Shown here one piece after another: positions 1-11,700 of a stretch of DNA of 64,000 nucleotides (the stretch's first letter is position 1; each line of letters begins with the position of its first letter). The position numbers were made by a program, and so were the translations under genes. Source of the stretch: Gelidibacter sediminis (GTDB lineage Bacteria; Bacteroidota; Bacteroidia; Flavobacteriales; Flavobacteriaceae); NCBI RefSeq assembly GCF_004364975.1, contig NZ_SOBW01000007.1, positions 1,364,001-1,428,000 on the forward strand, read 5' to 3'. The notes under the pieces are model-generated. The model saw only the letters and a program-made list of their open reading frames with translations. It was not told where the DNA came from and ran no database searches.

Positions 1-1
1 C

Positions 2-724
2 GATTCTAAATCTGTCATTTCACTATTATTAAATTATTACCCTGAAGAGCAACAAATAGATCAGACCTATAAACTGAGCAAATATGCATACGGAACAGAT
101 TATCATTTTGTCATTAAAGACAAGCTAAAATCACTTCTAAATTTTATTCAAGAAGAAATAGGCGAGGTACACGGACGTGCCTTTACAGATTCCGCACCCG
201 TTTTAGATAAAGCATGGGCTGCAAAATCAGGATTGGGCTGGGTAGGAAAACACACCCTGTTATTAACCCAACAAGCAGGATCGTTTCATTTTGTGGCTGA
301 ATTGATACTTGATCTCGAATTGGAATATGATTTGCCCACAACTGACCATTGTGGCACATGCACCAAATGTATCGACGCTTGCCCCACACAAGCCATTGCT
401 GAGCCCTATGTAGTAGATGGGAGCAAATGCATTTCTTATTTCACAATTGAGTTAAAAGATAAAATCCCTACAGAATTTAAAGGTCAATTTGATGATTGGA
501 TGTTTGGGTGCGATATCTGCCAAGACGTGTGTCCTTGGAATCGCTTTTCAAAAGCGCATAGCGAACCTTTGTTTAATCCGCATCCAGAATTACTGTCCAT
601 GACTAAAAAAGATTGGGAAGAAATTACCGAAGATGTATTCAGGGACCTTTTTAAGAAATCACCAGTAAAACGCACAAAATTCGAAGGTTTAAAGCGTAAT
701 ATTGATTTCTTAAAGAAGAACTAA
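2..724 (+). CDS. queG: Epoxyqueuosine reductase QueG, 5'-truncated by window edge
   Basis: QueG performs the last step of queuosine synthesis, reducing epoxyqueuosine to queuosine in the wobble position of certain tRNAs; it is cytoplasmic and uses cobalamin and two 4Fe-4S clusters. The reading frame is open from base 2 to the stop at 722-724, so the start lies upstream of the window. The visible part begins with the family's [11 protein letters not shown]-type segment, followed by [13 protein letters not shown]. Two ferredoxin-type motifs are present, [13 protein letters not shown] (about codons 117-129) and [11 protein letters not shown] (about codons 170-180), typical of the family. The 3' end overlaps by 4 bp the convergent outer-membrane gene. 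A TTG-started shorter reading from base 233 would cut through the domain and is not the real start. Confidence 0.93.
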   Translation, partial: DSKSVISLLLNYYPEEQQIDQTYKLSKYAYGTDYHFVIKDKLKSLLNFIQEEIGEVHGRAFTDSAPVLDKAWAAKSGLGWVGKHTLLLTQQAGSFHFVAELILDLELEYDLPTTDHCGTCTKCIDACPTQAIAEPYVVDGSKCISYFTIELKDKIPTEFKGQFDDWMFGCDICQDVCPWNRFSKAHSEPLFNPHPELLSMTKKDWEEITEDVFRDLFKKSPVKRTKFEGLKRNIDFLKKN

Positions 725-2595
725 TTATACCAAACCGGTTTAGGTTTGCCCAAATCAAAACTTTGGAATCCGAAATCATCAGTTTCAAAAGCATTGGTTT
801 TTAGGATATTTTCCCCTTGCCCAGGAATTTGTGGATAGAAGGAAAAGGACACCTGAAAGGAACTGAATACCAAATAATCATTCCGGACAATAAAACCTGC
901 ACCAAAGGAGGTGTATACTTTGCTCTGCGTAATAGAAGTGCCTTCATTACCTAAAGCTGCTGCACTAAAATTAAGATAGGGGTTCAAACGGAACCCCCAC
1001 AATTCCCAAGGCGAATAAAACTGGGTTTGTAAAGACAATACATATTTTTTAGTGCCCATTAGGTCACTATCAAAACCTCTGATACCAGCACCGTTTTTAA
1101 GATCGAAATTGTGATCATAAACCCCTCTAAATTTATTGTTGTAATCAATAGTAAGTCGGTCGCCCTCTGAATCTAATCTATTGGTACCAATCAAAATTTG
1201 CGGTTTAATAAATTGACGCATCTTCCAGTTTTTTCCCAATGAAATTAAATTTGTAAAGTAATTGGCCTGTAACGAGATGGTGGTTTGTTCTAAATGGGTG
1301 TTGTCCACAAAACTTCCAATTTCAAAATTAGTACTTAAAAATCCCCAATTGAAATAATTACCATGTGTAGCTTTTAACCCTAAGTACAATCGGTTATGCT
1401 TATTTTTGCGTTGATAGCCTCCTGTTAGCGCATATACAGTACCAATAGGGACATCTTCAATGGTGCCATCTCTAAAAATATAATCATCTTTTATATATTG
1501 CCGAGAGGCAATCCCGACACTTCCCAAATAAAACGATTCATTCGCAAAATAACCCACCGGATCATATTCCTCAGAAGGTCGTTCCTTATAACCCACATGC
1601 AGATAACGTAGGCTAGTTATTAGGTTGGTAGTTCGCTGTTTTTCTGAATTACCCTTAAACAATTGGTAGGCATGGCCACCCCAAAAATCCTGGGTCAAGT
1701 ATTTGAAATCTTGAAGGTTTGTCTCTATGTCAGCGGTACCAATATATTCTTTACGGTATTGTTCATCCAGATATAAGCCGCCCGCCCATCGGGTTAATGC
1801 AGAGTAGAATGGTCGGTCAATTTTTAGAAGCTTGCTATAATACCCATTTAAATCTGTTTTATAGGCTAAAGTCGTTTTGATAAAGGTGTTTTTGAAATTA
1901 GGTACAGTATATTGCATATCGTAGCCATAATTGCCATCTTCCAGGCTTTTAACGACACTGTTATTAAATTCATGCCCGAATCCCAAGAAATTCCTGTTTT
2001 TAAGTTTCAGCTTCGTCTTTGATGTGGATGCCGAAGCCGTCGGTATCATGCTCCACGAGTCTAAGACTTCAATAGTAAGATCTACAGAATCTTTAGAGGT
2101 CCCAACGTTTGCCGCAGTAACCTGAACGCGTCTGATATAATTTTGAGAACGTATTAAACGCTCACTCTCGCTTAAAAGTAAGGTGTCTAAGGGCGTATTT
2201 TCTTTAATTAACAAGGTGTTTCTAATCGCAAAGGCCTTGGTTTTGATATGGATAAAGTTTCCTGTTTTTTCTACCCAGCTATTAGAGGTTTGTGTGCTAT
2301 CAGTAAATGAAAATCCAAAGGGGTCATGACTTATGATGTTGATGTTCCTAATAATTTTCCCCTCAAATTTTGAGAAATCTTGCTTTGGCCGATTTTTGGA
2401 TGCGTTTACAGGTTTTTTTGCCGTAGATCTGAACACCAATTTGTGCAGTGCTTTTGTAAATTTTCTTTTTTTGGAATAGTTTTCAATTTTTTGGTACATG
2501 TTTATAGTGTCTTCTTTGGTTAAATCATCCTGAGCGACAACAAAACCTTGACCTAATAGAAAAAGTGTGATAAAAATTAAGGTTCTTAAAGGCAT
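721..2595 (-). CDS. Outer-membrane beta-barrel protein with POTRA-like N-terminus (BamA/ShlB-like)
   Basis: A 624-residue exported protein. Residues 1-21 form a signal peptide ending in VVAQ. Residues about 75-175 look like a POTRA domain: a [10 protein letters not shown] strand, then a stretch with [21 protein letters not shown] and VDLTIEVLD, as in Omp85-family proteins. The rest is rich in alternating aromatic/hydrophobic strands and glycine turns, consistent with a beta-barrel, and ends in a Tyr-Asn. It resembles the Omp85/two-partner-secretion superfamily in layout, but only one POTRA-like unit is evident and I do not recognise a named member. It may insert or export surface proteins; that is inference. 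It is transcribed alone, convergent with queG, from a possible promoter at 2626-2652. Confidence 0.75.
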   Translation of the reverse strand: MPLRTLIFITLFLLGQGFVVAQDDLTKEDTINMYQKIENYSKKRKFTKALHKLVFRSTAKKPVNASKNRPKQDFSKFEGKIIRNINIISHDPFGFSFTDSTQTSNSWVEKTGNFIHIKTKAFAIRNTLLIKENTPLDTLLLSESERLIRSQNYIRRVQVTAANVGTSKDSVDLTIEVLDSWSMIPTASASTSKTKLKLKNRNFLGFGHEFNNSVVKSLEDGNYGYDMQYTVPNFKNTFIKTTLAYKTDLNGYYSKLLKIDRPFYSALTRWAGGLYLDEQYRKEYIGTADIETNLQDFKYLTQDFWGGHAYQLFKGNSEKQRTTNLITSLRYLHVGYKERPSEEYDPVGYFANESFYLGSVGIASRQYIKDDYIFRDGTIEDVPIGTVYALTGGYQRKNKHNRLYLGLKATHGNYFNWGFLSTNFEIGSFVDNTHLEQTTISLQANYFTNLISLGKNWKMRQFIKPQILIGTNRLDSEGDRLTIDYNNKFRGVYDHNFDLKNGAGIRGFDSDLMGTKKYVLSLQTQFYSPWELWGFRLNPYLNFSAAALGNEGTSITQSKVYTSFGAGFIVRNDYLVFSSFQVSFSFYPQIPGQGENILKTNAFETDDFGFQSFDLGKPKPVWYN

Positions 2596-2625
2596 CTATT
2601 AAGTGGGAAATCAAAAGCTACGCTG

Positions 2626-2652
2626 CAAATATAGGGCAATTGAAGTGCTCAA
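2626..2652 (-). promoter_or_regulatory. Candidate promoter for the POTRA/barrel gene
   Basis: On the minus strand a perfect -7 element TATATTTG occupies 2633-2626, with a TTG at 2652-2650, spaced by 16 bases. It lies about 30 bases before the ATG at 2595. Spacing is slightly short for the Bacteroidota consensus, so this is moderate support. Confidence 0.45.
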
Positions 2653-2815
2653 TTTTAAAAATTTCGTGCGCTTATGCTATTTGATTATCTGTTCTGAAAG
2701 AGGTGGTTAGGAGAATTGTCATGCTGCTTTTCCAAACGATTGGGAAGCCATAACGAGGCCCTAATAAATTTATGCAAATGTATTTAATGTCACTTTTCTT
2801 TTCTCATAAAACACT

Positions 2816-2823
2816 TACCTTTG
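2816..2823 (+). promoter_or_regulatory. Candidate -7 element TACCTTTG for maeB
   Basis: TACCTTTG matches the Bacteroidota -7 consensus TANNTTTG and lies 25 bases before the maeB ATG. No clear TTG is seen at the -33 position. The leader after it is A/T-rich with no Shine-Dalgarno sequence. Confidence 0.5.
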
Positions 2824-2848
2824 TTTCCTAGCTAAAATTTTAAATTAT

Positions 2849-5167
2849 ATGAGCAAGCAGAGCAAACGCAGAGAGGCCTTAGTTTATCATGCAAAACCTA
2901 CGCCTGGTAAAATACAGGTAGTTCCTACTAAAAAATATGCAACGCAACGTGATTTGTCGTTGGCGTACTCCCCAGGGGTTGCAGAACCTTGTCTAGAGAT
3001 TGCTAAAAATGTCAACAATGTTTACAAATATACTGCTAAGGGTAATTTGGTGGCAGTAATCTCTAATGGCACTGCGGTGTTGGGCTTGGGTAATATTGGT
3101 CCTGAAGCCTCTAAACCAGTAATGGAAGGTAAAGGCTTGCTGTTTAAAATTTTTGCAGATATAGATGTGTTTGATATTGAAGTCAATACTGAAAATGTTG
3201 AAGAATTCATCCAAACGGTTAAAATGATTGCGCCTACATTTGGTGGAATAAATTTAGAAGATATTAAAGCTCCAGAAGCATTTGAAATTGAGCGCCGTTT
3301 AAAAGCAGAATTGGACATCCCGGTAATGCATGACGACCAACATGGAACTGCTATCATTTCGGCCGCGGCCTTATTAAATGCTTTGGAAATTGCAGATAAG
3401 AAAATTGAGGAAGTTCAGATAGTGATTAGTGGCGCTGGTGCTGCGGCTATTTCGTGTACACGATTATACCAAGCGTTTGGTGCCAAACGGGAACACATTG
3501 TAATGACAGATAGTAAAGGTGTGATCAGACAGACCAGAACAGACTTGACTTCAGAAAAGGCTGAATTTGCTACCCATAGAGATTTAGAAACCTTAGAAGA
3601 CGCCATGCACAACGCCGACGTTTTTATAGGTTTGTCTACCTCCAATATTCTCTCTCCTGAGATGTTATTGTCCATGGCCGATAATCCTATCGTTTTTGCT
3701 TTGGCCAATCCTGATCCTGAAATTGATTACCAATTGGCCATTGATACCCGTAAAGATGTTATTATGGCTACTGGGCGTTCTGACCATCCTAACCAAGTGA
3801 ATAACGTACTCGGCTTTCCTTATATTTTTAGAGGCGCTTTAGATGTCAGGGCTACTAAAATTAATGAGGCTATGAAAATGGCGGCAGTAACTGCCCTTGC
3901 CAATTTAGCAAAACAGAATGTGCCAGAGCAAGTAAATATTGCTTATGGTGAAACCCATTTAACTTTTGGAAGGGAATATATCATTCCGAAACCGTTTGAT
4001 CCTCGTTTAATTTCCGAAGTGCCACCAGCGGTGGCTAAAGCTGCTATGGAGAGTGGCGTGGCTAAGGAATCCATCAATGATTGGGATAAATACCGTGATA
4101 GTTTGTTGGAACGTTTAGGTTCTGATAATAAAATAGTCCGGTTGTTAACTAACCGTGCAAAAATGGATCCGAAGCGTGTGGTATATGCTGAGGCAGACCA
4201 TCTTGATGTTTTAAAAGCCGCCCAAATAGCATTTGATGAAGGTATTGCCATCCCAATTTTATTGGGGAGACGTGAAACGATTTTGAGTTTGATGGCCGAA
4301 ATTGAATTTGACGCCAATGTTGAAATTATCGATCCTAAAACGGATGATGAGGAAAAACGCCGCAATAGATATGCAGAAGTGTATTGGTCGCAACGCAAAC
4401 GTAAAGGAGTAACGCTTTATTCAGCACAAAAGCTGATGAGAGAGCGTAACTATTTTGCTGCAATGATGGTTAATGAAGGTGATGCGGATGCTTTAATTTC
4501 CGGATTCTCACGCAGTTACCCTTCCGTAGTAAAACCAATGTTAGAACTTATTGGTTTGGCAAAAGGTGCCACCCGTGTGGCTACTACCAATCTTATGATG
4601 ACCCAACGTGGCCCAATGTTTTTGAGTGACACTTCAATTAATATTGATCCGCCTGCTGAGCATTTGGCCAAAATTGCGCAAATGACTGCAAGGACCGTTA
4701 GGATGTTTGGTTTGGAACCAGTTATGGCCATGATTTCTTTTGCAAACTTTGGATCTTCAGACAGTCCGCGAGCGACAAAAGTAAGAGACGCCGTAAAAAT
4801 CTTGCACGAAACTAATCCTGAATTAATTGTTGATGGCGAATTGCAAACAGATTTTGCACTTAATCAAGACATGCTTCAAGAGTTTTTCCCGTTTTCAAAA
4901 TTGTCGGGTCGCAAAGTGAATACGCTTATTTTTCCAAGTCTAGATTCAGCCAATATTACCTATAAACTTTTAAAGGAATTAAACAAAGCTGAATCTATAG
5001 GACCAATCATGATGGGCATGCGCAAACCAGTTCACATTCTTCAATTAGATGCTAGTGTAGATGAAATTGTGAATATGACTGCAATTGCTGTTATTGATGC
5101 CCAGTATAAAGAGAAAAAGGAGCAAGAAGCCAAAGCGGCTTTAGCAAATGAATCAGCTGTGCAATGA
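2849..5167 (+). CDS. maeB: NADP-dependent malic enzyme, MaeB type
   Basis: Oxidative decarboxylation of malate to pyruvate with NADP reduction, linking the TCA cycle to pyruvate and NADPH supply. The 772-residue length fits the large MaeB class: a malic enzyme half (about residues 1-430) followed by a phosphotransacetylase-like half (about 440-760) thought to be regulatory. Landmarks in the first half are YSPGVAEPC, NGTAVLGLGNIG, the DDQHGTA segment and the nucleotide-binding GAGAAAISC. The second half starts near DPKRVVYAEA and includes the ISGFSRSYPS segment. The ATG at 2849 is the first in frame and matches the family N-terminus. It is followed 41 bases later by ruvA, which has its own -7 box. 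No anomalies seen. Confidence 0.95.
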   Translation: MSKQSKRREALVYHAKPTPGKIQVVPTKKYATQRDLSLAYSPGVAEPCLEIAKNVNNVYKYTAKGNLVAVISNGTAVLGLGNIGPEASKPVMEGKGLLFKIFADIDVFDIEVNTENVEEFIQTVKMIAPTFGGINLEDIKAPEAFEIERRLKAELDIPVMHDDQHGTAIISAAALLNALEIADKKIEEVQIVISGAGAAAISCTRLYQAFGAKREHIVMTDSKGVIRQTRTDLTSEKAEFATHRDLETLEDAMHNADVFIGLSTSNILSPEMLLSMADNPIVFALANPDPEIDYQLAIDTRKDVIMATGRSDHPNQVNNVLGFPYIFRGALDVRATKINEAMKMAAVTALANLAKQNVPEQVNIAYGETHLTFGREYIIPKPFDPRLISEVPPAVAKAAMESGVAKESINDWDKYRDSLLERLGSDNKIVRLLTNRAKMDPKRVVYAEADHLDVLKAAQIAFDEGIAIPILLGRRETILSLMAEIEFDANVEIIDPKTDDEEKRRNRYAEVYWSQRKRKGVTLYSAQKLMRERNYFAAMMVNEGDADALISGFSRSYPSVVKPMLELIGLAKGATRVATTNLMMTQRGPMFLSDTSINIDPPAEHLAKIAQMTARTVRMFGLEPVMAMISFANFGSSDSPRATKVRDAVKILHETNPELIVDGELQTDFALNQDMLQEFFPFSKLSGRKVNTLIFPSLDSANITYKLLKELNKAESIGPIMMGMRKPVHILQLDASVDEIVNMTAIAVIDAQYKEKKEQEAKAALANESAVQ

Positions 5168-5179
5168 AAATAATTTTCT

Positions 5180-5187
5180 TACATTTG
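5180..5187 (+). promoter_or_regulatory. Candidate -7 element TACATTTG for ruvA-sprA
   Basis: TACATTTG, a perfect TANNTTTG match, sits 22 bases before the ruvA ATG in the short gap after maeB. A -33 TTG at the right distance is not evident. It would transcribe ruvA and, 6 bases after ruvA, sprA. Confidence 0.5.
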
Positions 5188-5208
5188 AGATCAATCTAAA
5201 GCCAGTTC

Positions 5209-5790
5209 ATGATTACACATATCCAAGGAAAACTTGTAGAGAAAAATTTAACTGATGTTGTCATAGATTGCAATGGTATAGGCTATCATATTAATATTTC
5301 ATTACACACCTATTCTCAAATTCCGGAAGGCGAAAATCTAAAACTGTATACCTATTTGCAGATAAAGGAAGATTCACATACGCTTTACGGTTTTATGTCC
5401 ATTGCAGAGCGTGAGATTTTTAAATTATTGATTTCTGTTAGTGGAGTGGGTTCCAGTACGGCACGTACCATGTTATCATCCTTAACACCTAAACAAGTGC
5501 GCGAAGGTATAGCACATGACGATGTAGCCTTAATTCAATCCATTAAAGGGATTGGTGCTAAAACGGCTGCTCGTGTTATTCTGGATTTGAAGGATAAAGT
5601 GCTAAAAGTGTATGATATAGATGAACTTTCTGTAGTTGAAAACAATACTCATAAAGATGAAGCGTTATCAGCTTTAGAAGTTCTCGGTTTTGCACGAAAA
5701 CAAGCCGAACGTGTTGTCGAGAAAATTGTTGCCAATCAACCAGATGCCAACGTAGAAGTCATTATAAAGGCGGCATTAAAAAATTTATAA
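5209..5790 (+). CDS. ruvA: Holliday junction branch migration protein RuvA
   Basis: RuvA binds Holliday junctions as a tetramer and loads the RuvB motor for branch migration during recombination repair. At 193 residues it has the usual length. The N-terminal OB-fold domain starts MITHIQGKLVEK; the two helix-hairpin-helix motifs are ISVSGVGSSTARTML (about residue 75) and SIKGIGAKTAARVILDLKDK (about residue 110); a C-terminal RuvB-contact domain follows an acidic linker. It lies directly before sprA, with only 6 bases between stop and TTG start, so the two are probably co-transcribed. That pairing reflects gene order and does not suggest a shared function. Confidence 0.96.
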   Translation: MITHIQGKLVEKNLTDVVIDCNGIGYHINISLHTYSQIPEGENLKLYTYLQIKEDSHTLYGFMSIAEREIFKLLISVSGVGSSTARTMLSSLTPKQVREGIAHDDVALIQSIKGIGAKTAARVILDLKDKVLKVYDIDELSVVENNTHKDEALSALEVLGFARKQAERVVEKIVANQPDANVEVIIKAALKNL

Positions 5791-5796
5791 TCGATT

Positions 5797-8700
5797 TTGA
5801 GCACCACTAACCCAAGCTTATTTCAGTCTCTAAAACGTTTATGGCTTCTGGTCATAGTCGTGTGCTTTAGTCAACTTGGGTTTTCTCAAGAAATTCCGGC
5901 AGAACAGGATAGTACCAAAACAGGATATGCCTTAGGCAGTATTAAAATGCCTGATCCTAATAGTATTGTTTCAAAATACACCTATGATCCTAGTACAGAC
6001 CGGTACATCTTTACCCAAACAGTAGGACGGTTTAACATCAATTATCCGCTTATTTTAACGCCCACCGAATACCAAAAATTGGTATTGGAAGAGAATCTGA
6101 AAAATTACTACAAACAAAAGGTTGACATTGCGGAAGGTAAAAAAGATGGTACTGAAGGACAGCAAAAGAATTTGTTGCCAGAATTTTACGTCAATTCCGG
6201 ATTTTTCGAAACTATTTTTGGAGGTAATACCATTGAGGTGATCCCGCAAGGTTCGGTTGAAATGGATTTGGGAGTTTTGTTCACTAAACAAGATAATCCA
6301 TCGTTTTCACCACGTAACCGCAGTAATTTCACTTTCGATTTTGACCAACGTATCAGCTTGAGTTTATTAGGTAAAGTTGGAACCCGACTACAAGTCACCG
6401 CTAACTACGATACAGAATCCACTTTCGATTTTCAAAACCTAATTAAGTTAGAATACACCCCAACTGAAGACGATATTGTCAGAAAAATTGAGGTCGGTAA
6501 CGTCAGCATGCCGCTGAACAGTTCGCTCATTACCGGTGCACAAAGTTTGTTTGGGGTTAAAACCGAATTACAATTTGGGAAAACCCGAGTTACAGCAGTC
6601 TTCTCTGAACAGAAATCGCAGTCGCGCTCTGTTGTTGCCCAAGGCGGCGGCACGCTAGAAGAATTCTCTTTTTACGCACGGGACTACGATGAGAATCGGC
6701 ATTTTTTCCTAGCACACTATTTTAGAGAGCGTTACGATACTGCCTTACAACGCTACCCTTATATCAATAGTAATGTTCAAATTACGCGTATAGAAGTCTG
6801 GGTGACCAATAGAAGCAATCAAACCGACAACGTCCGTAACGTGGCGGCATTTCAAGATCTTGGGGAGTCGCAGCGTGTAGGTTCTAATGTCACGATTCTA
6901 AAACCCGGACCACTGCCAGACAATAAAAATAACGGCTTCGATCCTACCAATATTGGGGGCGCTGGCTCTAATTTGAACAGCGCGGTAAGAGATATTACCA
7001 GAGTGCAGCAAGGTATCAACATCCCTGCTAATGAAGGTTTTGATTATGGGAAATTGGAAAATGCCAAAAAATTGGTAGAGGGTTATGATTATACACTTCA
7101 AACCCAGTTAGGGTATATATCTTTAAACCAACGCTTGCTAAATGATGAGGTGCTCGCCGTGGCCTTCCAATATACGGTTGGAGATAAAGTGTACCAAGTA
7201 GGGGAGTTTGCCAATGATGGCGTAGAAGCAACAGGCACTTCAACTGATCCAAATTCAGGGAATACAGTCATCAATAACAATAACCTGATCTTAAAAATGC
7301 TAAAAAGTGCGATCACGAACGTGAATCAGCCGATTTGGGATTTGATGATGAAAAATATTTATGATTCTGGCGCCTACCAATTGAGCCAGGAAGATTTTAA
7401 ATTGAATATCTTCTATACGGAAGCATCGCCAGTGAACTACATTAAGCCGGTCTCGGGAACGACATTTCCGCCTTTTGATAATAACACCTCTGATCCGTCT
7501 GATGATACCCCTATAACAGAAACGCCATTAATCCGATTATTTCATTTAGACCGGTTGAATTATAACAATGATCCGCAGCTTAATGGGGACGGTTTTTTTG
7601 ATTTCGTACAGGGTATTACGGTTTTGACCCAAAACGGCAAGATTATTTTTACTAAAGTAGAACCTTTTGGGGAATATCTTTTTGATGTGTTAGCAGATCC
7701 AGCCTATCCTTCAGATTATAATGACCCTACCTATACCAACCCCAATCAGGAAAAGTATGTGTACGATTTATTATATAAAGGCACAAAAACTGCGGCATTA
7801 GAAGAAGCGGATAAGAATAAGTTCCAATTGAAAGGGCGCTATAAATCAACCGGTAGTGATGGCATAGCCATTGGTGCTTTTAATGTGCCTAGAGGTTCCG
7901 TAAAAGTGACTGCGGGTGGCCGAGTATTGGTAGAAGGTGTTGATTATACGGTAAATTATCAATTGGGTCGGGTTGAAATTTTAGACCAAGCGCTTAAAGC
8001 GTCCAATACGCCAATTAATGTATCTGTAGAAAATAATGCGGTGTTCGGTCAGCAAACAAAACGTTTTGCCGGCATCAATGTAGAGCATCAGTTCAATGAA
8101 AATTTTGTATTGGGTGGAACCTTCTTAAATCTGAGCGAGCGTCCCATCACTCAAAAAGCAAATTACAATACAGAGTCTATCAATAATACCATATTTGGAC
8201 TAAACGGCAATTACTCTACCGAAGTGCCTTTCCTAACCCGATTGGCCAATAAGCTCCCAAATATTGTTACGGATGTGCCTTCTAATCTGTCGGTTAGAGG
8301 CGAATTTGCATACCTCATGCCAGGTGCACCAAAAGGGACCGATTTTCAAGGGGAGTCTACAGCGTATGTAGATGATTTTGAAGGTTCGCAAGGGAGTATC
8401 GATTTGCTATCGCCACAAGCATGGTTTTTGTCTAGCAGGCCAAAAAAACTGGGTATTGGTGCAAATGAAGATGATAATGGCATTCAAAACGGTTTTAATA
8501 GAGCTTTATTAAATTGGTACACGGTTGACCCTATTTTTTATAGTTCGCAACGACCAAGCGGTATCACAGATAATGATGTGTCCAATCTCTATACAAGACG
8601 TGTTTTTATTGATGAAATATTCCCGCAACGCGATTTAGTACAGGGGCAAAGTACCATTATCCCAACCTTAGATTTAGCATACTATCCAACGCAAAGGGGA

Positions 8701-11700
8701 CCTTACAATTTCCAGACCCAAAATATTAATTTTCCTAACACCTTGACCTCCCCACAAGACAGCTGGGCGGGCATTACACGTCAAATTACCAGTACTGATT
8801 TTGAGCAGGCAAACGTAGAATACATAGAATTTTGGGTGCAAGATCCATTCTTGGATAACCCTTCAAACCCAGGAGGTAAGCTACTTTTAAATCTAGGAAA
8901 TATTTCTGAAGACATCCTTAAAGATGGTAAAAAACAATACGAAAATGGATTGCCAGATACCGGTGATGTCAGCGGCTTGAATACAACCGAATTCGGTTCT
9001 GTGGTGCCACGTAACCAATCTTTAATTTATGCCTTCTCAAGTCTGGGAGCAGAACGCGAAAATCAGGATGTGGGCTATGATGGTTATAATGATGCTAAGG
9101 AAATTATGGAATTTGGATCGCAATTTGGTCCAGACCCTTCCAATGATAACTACCAATATTTTCTTCAGGCTGAAGGCAATATTTTTGATCGATACAAAAA
9201 ATATAACGGAACTGAGGGCAATTCGCCAGATGTATTTTCCGATACCAATAGAGGTTCTACTACACAGCCTGATGTAGAAGATATTAACAGAGATAACACA
9301 ATGAATACCATTGATAGTTATTATGAATATGAAGTAGATATTACAAGGGCGAGTTTAGATAATCCTAACAATACTTTAATAAACGATGTCAAAACCAGAA
9401 ATGTCACATTGCCAAATGGCGACAATAGAGATGTGAGATGGTACCAGTTCCGAATTCCAATTGACGAAGCTACGCGGGCCATTGGAGGTATTTCAGATAT
9501 CAGATCCATAAGGTTTGCAAGAATGTACCTTAAAGGTTTTACTCAACCAACAGTAATGCGTTTTGCTACTTTAGATTTGGTAAGAAGTGATTGGAGACGC
9601 TATACTTTAGACTTGGATAACAATCCTACCAATAATAGTTCTGATGCGTCATTTAGTGTTGGCGTTATTGGACTTCAAGAAAATGAAGGTAATTATGTGC
9701 TACCACCTGGCGTAGAGTTGGAGCAGTTAAATAATAACAACAACATTATCAGGCAAAATGAGCAATCTCTAGTGGTGGAGGTGTGCGAATTGGAAGGTGG
9801 TGATTCTCGTGGGGTCTATAAAAATATCAGCATTGACATGCGTCAGTACAAGAAATTGAAAATGTTCATGCATGCTGAAGCAGTTGAAGGCCGTACTCTA
9901 AACCCTGGAGAAATGGTAGGATTTATCAGAATGGGAAATGATTTTACCCAAAATTTCTATGAAATTCAAGTACCGTTAAACGTTGTGGCAGGTGCTGGAC
10001 GCGATCAAGTTTGGCCTTCTGAAAATGAGATTGATATTACATTGGACATCTTGCAACAAATCAAATCTATTGGTATAAGTGACGGCTCTTTAGCAAATCA
10101 AAACCCGACATTATATAATGTCACGCCATCAGGGCCTGAGTTGGTTAATGGAGGTGATGCTTTTGAGGTGGGCGAAACCCGCGTAGCTATAAAAGGAAAT
10201 CCAAATTTTGGAGACGTAAGAGTGTTGATGGTGGGCGTTAAGAATAACACTACTGCAACCAATTTATGTGGAAAAGTATGGTTTAATGAGTTGCGTCTTT
10301 CTGATTTAGATAATGAAGGCGGATGGGCTGCAGTTTTAAGTATGGACTCCAATATTGCTGATTTTGCTGATATTAGCGCCACCGGAAGACAAAGTACCGT
10401 AGGTTTTGGAGGTATTGAGCAGCGCCCAAATGAACGCAGTCGCGAGGATGTTAAGCAGTATGACGTGGTTACCAACCTTAATCTTGGTCAGTTATTGCCA
10501 AAAAAATGGGGCATTCAAGTGCCATTCAATTATGCGCAAAGTGAAGAGATGATCACCCCCAAATATGACCAATATTACAATGACTTAACTTTAGATTCGA
10601 GACTTAGTGCTGCAAGCTCATCTGACGAAGAAGATGAGATTTTAGAGCAGTCTCAAGATTATACCAAACGTAAGAGCATCAATTTTATCGGGGTAAGAAA
10701 ACAACGTACCGGAGATAAAATACCACGATTTTATGACGTGGAGAATTTGACCTTCAATTATTCATATAATAAAGTCGAACACCGGGATTTTGAGATTGAA
10801 AGGGCTTTAGATCAAAATTTAAGAACAGGTGTTAACTACGCACACAGTTTTGAACCCATCACCATTGAGCCTTTCGCCAAAAATGATTCGATTTTTAAAG
10901 GTAAATACGCTAAAATATTAAAGGACTTCAACTTTAATTTAATGCCAAACAGCTTTACCATCAATACAGATATTCTACGTCAGTTTAATAAACAGAAATT
11001 TAGGGAGGTAGAATTAGCTGGAAATAATATAGGCCTGGAAGAATTGTTCCGACGAAACTACAGGTTCGATTTCCAATATGCTATCAATTATCAGCTCACA
11101 AAATCATTGAATCTGAACTTCTCAGCCAACAACAGTAATATCGTTAGAAACTATTTTGTTGATGATGTGATTAACGGTAGGCAAGACCCGACTTTAAATG
11201 TTTGGGATGGGTTTTTTGATTTTGGAGATCCGAACATTCAAAACCAACAGTTGCAACTTAATTATGAGCTTCCACTTTATAAAATTCCGACCTTTAGTTT
11301 TCTAAAAGCGACCTATTCTTATACCGGCGATTTCCAGTGGCAAAAAGGGTCAGATTTAAATACGAATCTGCCATTATTCGATGAAACCACAGGCACAACT
11401 ACCAACTATAATTTAGGAAATTCAATCCAAAACGCCAACACACATAACATTAATTCTACCCTTAACATGGAAACCTTATACAAATATGTAGGGTTGGTAC
11501 GTAAGGAAAACAAGAATGCAGTGGCGCAAAACAGGCGTTCTACGCCAGATGGTTTGGAGCGAAGAACAGCTGGAAATCAAAACCCAGGTCAGACCACTGA
11601 CACGGACTCAAATGCTGGGACAAAAGCATTTAACACGTTTGTAGACCTCGTTACAATGGTAAAACGAGTACAAATTAATTATAGTGAAAATAATGGGTCG

